In this document: positions 62,156-64,000 of the stretch, piece after piece | How positions within the stretch are numbered: the first letter of the stretch is position 1 | Layout of the letters: every line of letters starts with the position of its first letter | Assembly: GCA_036346375.1 (NCBI GenBank) | Contig: CM070501.1 | Coordinates: 35,670,539 to 35,734,538, forward strand | DNA length: 64,000 bases | Origin: Guadua angustifolia | Taxonomy: Eukaryota; Streptophyta; Magnoliopsida; Poales; Poaceae | Reading direction: 5' to 3' | Translations under genes and position numbers: made by a program | Notes under the pieces: model-generated | Told to the model about the DNA's origin: nothing | What the model saw: the letters and a program-made list of their open reading frames with translations, nothing else | Database searches by the model: none

Positions 62156-64000
62156 TTATGGTTTTGGTGTTAATGACAAATCTAATATTGAGATTATCCA
62201 TTAATGTGATTTTATTATTAATGACAAATCTTATATCGAGACTAACTTGTTTATTTAGAATATCTTTGATTAGTCTCATCGCATTGAAAAATGGAAAACC
62301 TAAGGTATGTATGCGTATTCATCTTAGTATTAGTTGCATACTTTGGAGTCAAGTTAAAGTATGAATGTCCCCATTATATTAACCACAAAATGTGCATCAT
62401 GTTTCCCAATCCATATATTACATGGATGCACATATTTAGGGGGAGTTCACACTCTAACTTGAAGAGTCAATTTAAATGAAAATTTAAATTGAGTTTATTT
62501 GTTCTATTAATCAGTAAAGAACATTTCATCATGTGTTGATGGTGTTCCGTGATTAAGTAAGGACAAATGAATAGTTCTTAAGTATAATAAAGCATGAGTT
62601 GCATTATTGAACTTAAGACACAATTAAATCATTCAATTTGATTTAGGTTGTGCTCAATTGATCTAAAGGCATCCATTATGTGTTAATGGAGTGCAAGAGA
62701 TAATTGAGACAACCATGCATCTTGGACTAACCATTTTATGAGTTGTGATTGAGTTAGGTCCAAAGATGGATGAAATGATTGAGAACGGGATAAAAACGGC
62801 ATCATGAGGTGATGGGCGTCAAGAGAAGATCCCGAAGACAAAGAGAAGAATCGAGTAATGATCCCGGGGGAGTTTAAGTGAAGATCATAAAGACCCCAAA
62901 GGGGATTGCTTGCGCGCGGCGGCGAAGGTATAACTAGATAGGCTAAGGACTTTTGTAGTCTTTGAGTCTAAGGTTTTATCGCCGTACTATTAAGAGGGGT
63001 CGTTTCCTAGCTTGAGCTTCATCATATGTTGATGATCTCAATCCGCGTTCACTCAAAGCTCAAATCTTAGTTGGATTTGGTTTTTACATAAAGTTAACCA
63101 TTTGGCATGTGTTACGAATGGGTTAAGCTTATACTTGGTTGTTATTGGTTTATGCTCCAATTTGCATGTATTGCAAAGAGGAAGAGCGTATGCATTTGGT
63201 TTTCGCATAATGCTTTGATTTGCATGTGTTGCAAATAGGATAAGCAATATGCGTTGGCTTTTGCGTGAAGTTCATTTTTGCATGTGTTGCAAATGTTGAA
63301 GCTTCATGCTTTGGTTTCGCAAAACAATCTTTCTAAAACCGTGTGGTTGCTTGGAGCTAAGTTTTGCATGTGTTGCAAAAGGAGAGAGCTCAAGCACGAT
63401 TTGATGTTTGTGTGTTTTGTATGGAGCTAGAGGCTTGCATATGTTGCGAGTAAAGAGCTCATACATGTGATTTGGTTTTAGTTGAAGTTTGGTTTTGGTG
63501 TTGCATGGAACTAGAGAATTGCATGTGTTGCAATTAGAGAGTTCATGCACCTTGATTTAATGTTGCTTGGAGCTAGACTTTTGCATGTGTTGCAAAGAGT
63601 AGTGCTCAAGCATGAAATGTGTTTATTGCGTTATTTGCAAGTTCGTTGTGCGAATAAACCGAGGTTTATGAGTCCGGAATCCCGAGAGCATGTGAGTAGG
63701 GCTTGCAACGGGTGTTGGCAAGTTGACTGGGTCTCGTGTTGACCTTCACATGGCTAGGGGGATTAATCTCATAAACTCGAGTTTGATTTGCTTAATACGT
63801 TTTGCAAATAGATCTTGAGTTGTTGGCGAAATGTGTTTTCGCTAGTTGGAGTTTTGATTTGCATTTGTGTTTTGCAAATGAGCTTTGAAGTTATGTGTTT
63901 CGATCCTAGAGCATGTGTTGGCATGTGCAAATGTGTTTTGCAAAGTGTCGGGGTCATGTGTTGATCCTTACATGGCTAGAGGGTTGATTGCATAAGTTCG
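62156..64000. mobile_element. Probable copia-type LTR, cut by the window edge
   Basis: The opening tatggttttggtgttaatga and a block at about 62976 (cgccgtactattaagagggg) match the layout of the copia-type solo LTR at 28088-29558. The right part is a repeat array listed separately. The element continues beyond the window, so no second end or target duplication can be checked. Confidence 0.5.
63100..63955. repeat. Array of a palindromic motif, TTTGCATGTGTTGCAAA
   Basis: Exact copies occur at 63219-63235, 63277-63293, 63363-63379 and 63580-63596, with near copies near 63103, 63162, 63435, 63518, 63858 and 63925. Each exact copy has 6-bp inverted arms (TTTGCA/TGCAAA) around a 5-base loop. Spacing is about 56-86 bp. 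A longer repeat, cttcacatggctagggggat at about 63745, recurs as ccttacatggctagagggtt near 63966. Confidence 0.8.

Noticed and set aside
63100..63955. CRISPR-like regular repeats
   Set aside because: Spacers are similar to each other, spacing is irregular, and the window is plant nuclear DNA; better explained as a minisatellite in an LTR.
1..64000. tRNA, rRNA or known microRNA genes
   Set aside because: I saw no cloverleaf, rRNA block or recognisable miRNA sequence by eye; a tRNAscan or Rfam search would be decisive.

Overview
This window is nuclear DNA from a grass. Every coding gene matches a plant family, the genes are GC-rich at their 5' ends with short phase-matched introns, and the space between them is filled with transposon types typical of grasses: solo LTRs, Tourist, Stowaway, hAT and MULE MITEs, Helitrons and a LINE tail. 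There are no bacterial operons, ribosome binding sites or CRISPR arrays.

Layout. 1-177 is the last exon of a profilin gene (+). 178-15,550 is intergenic and transposon-rich: a solo LTR with a G-box minisatellite, a 4-kb Helitron carrying a second solo LTR, several MITEs and a LINE tail. 15,678-20,612 is a two-exon DUF1005 gene (+) whose 3.6-kb intron holds another Helitron. 20,949-33,100 is transposon-rich: a MULE foldback element nested in a Tourist-like MITE, a second copy of the 3-4 kb Helitron, a copia-type solo LTR in an older LTR remnant, and a MITE. 33,119-37,163 is a complete 12-exon AMP1/VP8-type glutamate carboxypeptidase-like gene (-). 37,436-42,078 is, in my reading, one Helitron carrying same-orientation fragments of three unrelated host genes: DRP5A, ribosomal protein eS10 and Erlin. 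43,036-48,198 is an 11-exon LysM receptor-like kinase of the LYK3 type (-), with one apparent single-base frameshift in exon 1. 48,200-64,000 holds no gene I can support; it contains MITEs, AT-rich repeats, a small Helitron, LTR-like sequence and a palindrome-bearing repeat array at the right edge.

The genes do not form a pathway. The actin-binding protein, the DUF1005 protein, the membrane M28 peptidase of the shoot-meristem/hormone type and the LysM receptor kinase are independent loci. The feature tying the right half together is the gene-fragment Helitron. It fills the gap between the AMP1-like promoter (273 bp from its start codon) and the 3' end of the LYK3-like gene. Exon boundaries were assigned by hand from GT/AG sites, phase agreement and remembered family sequence; no alignment was run.
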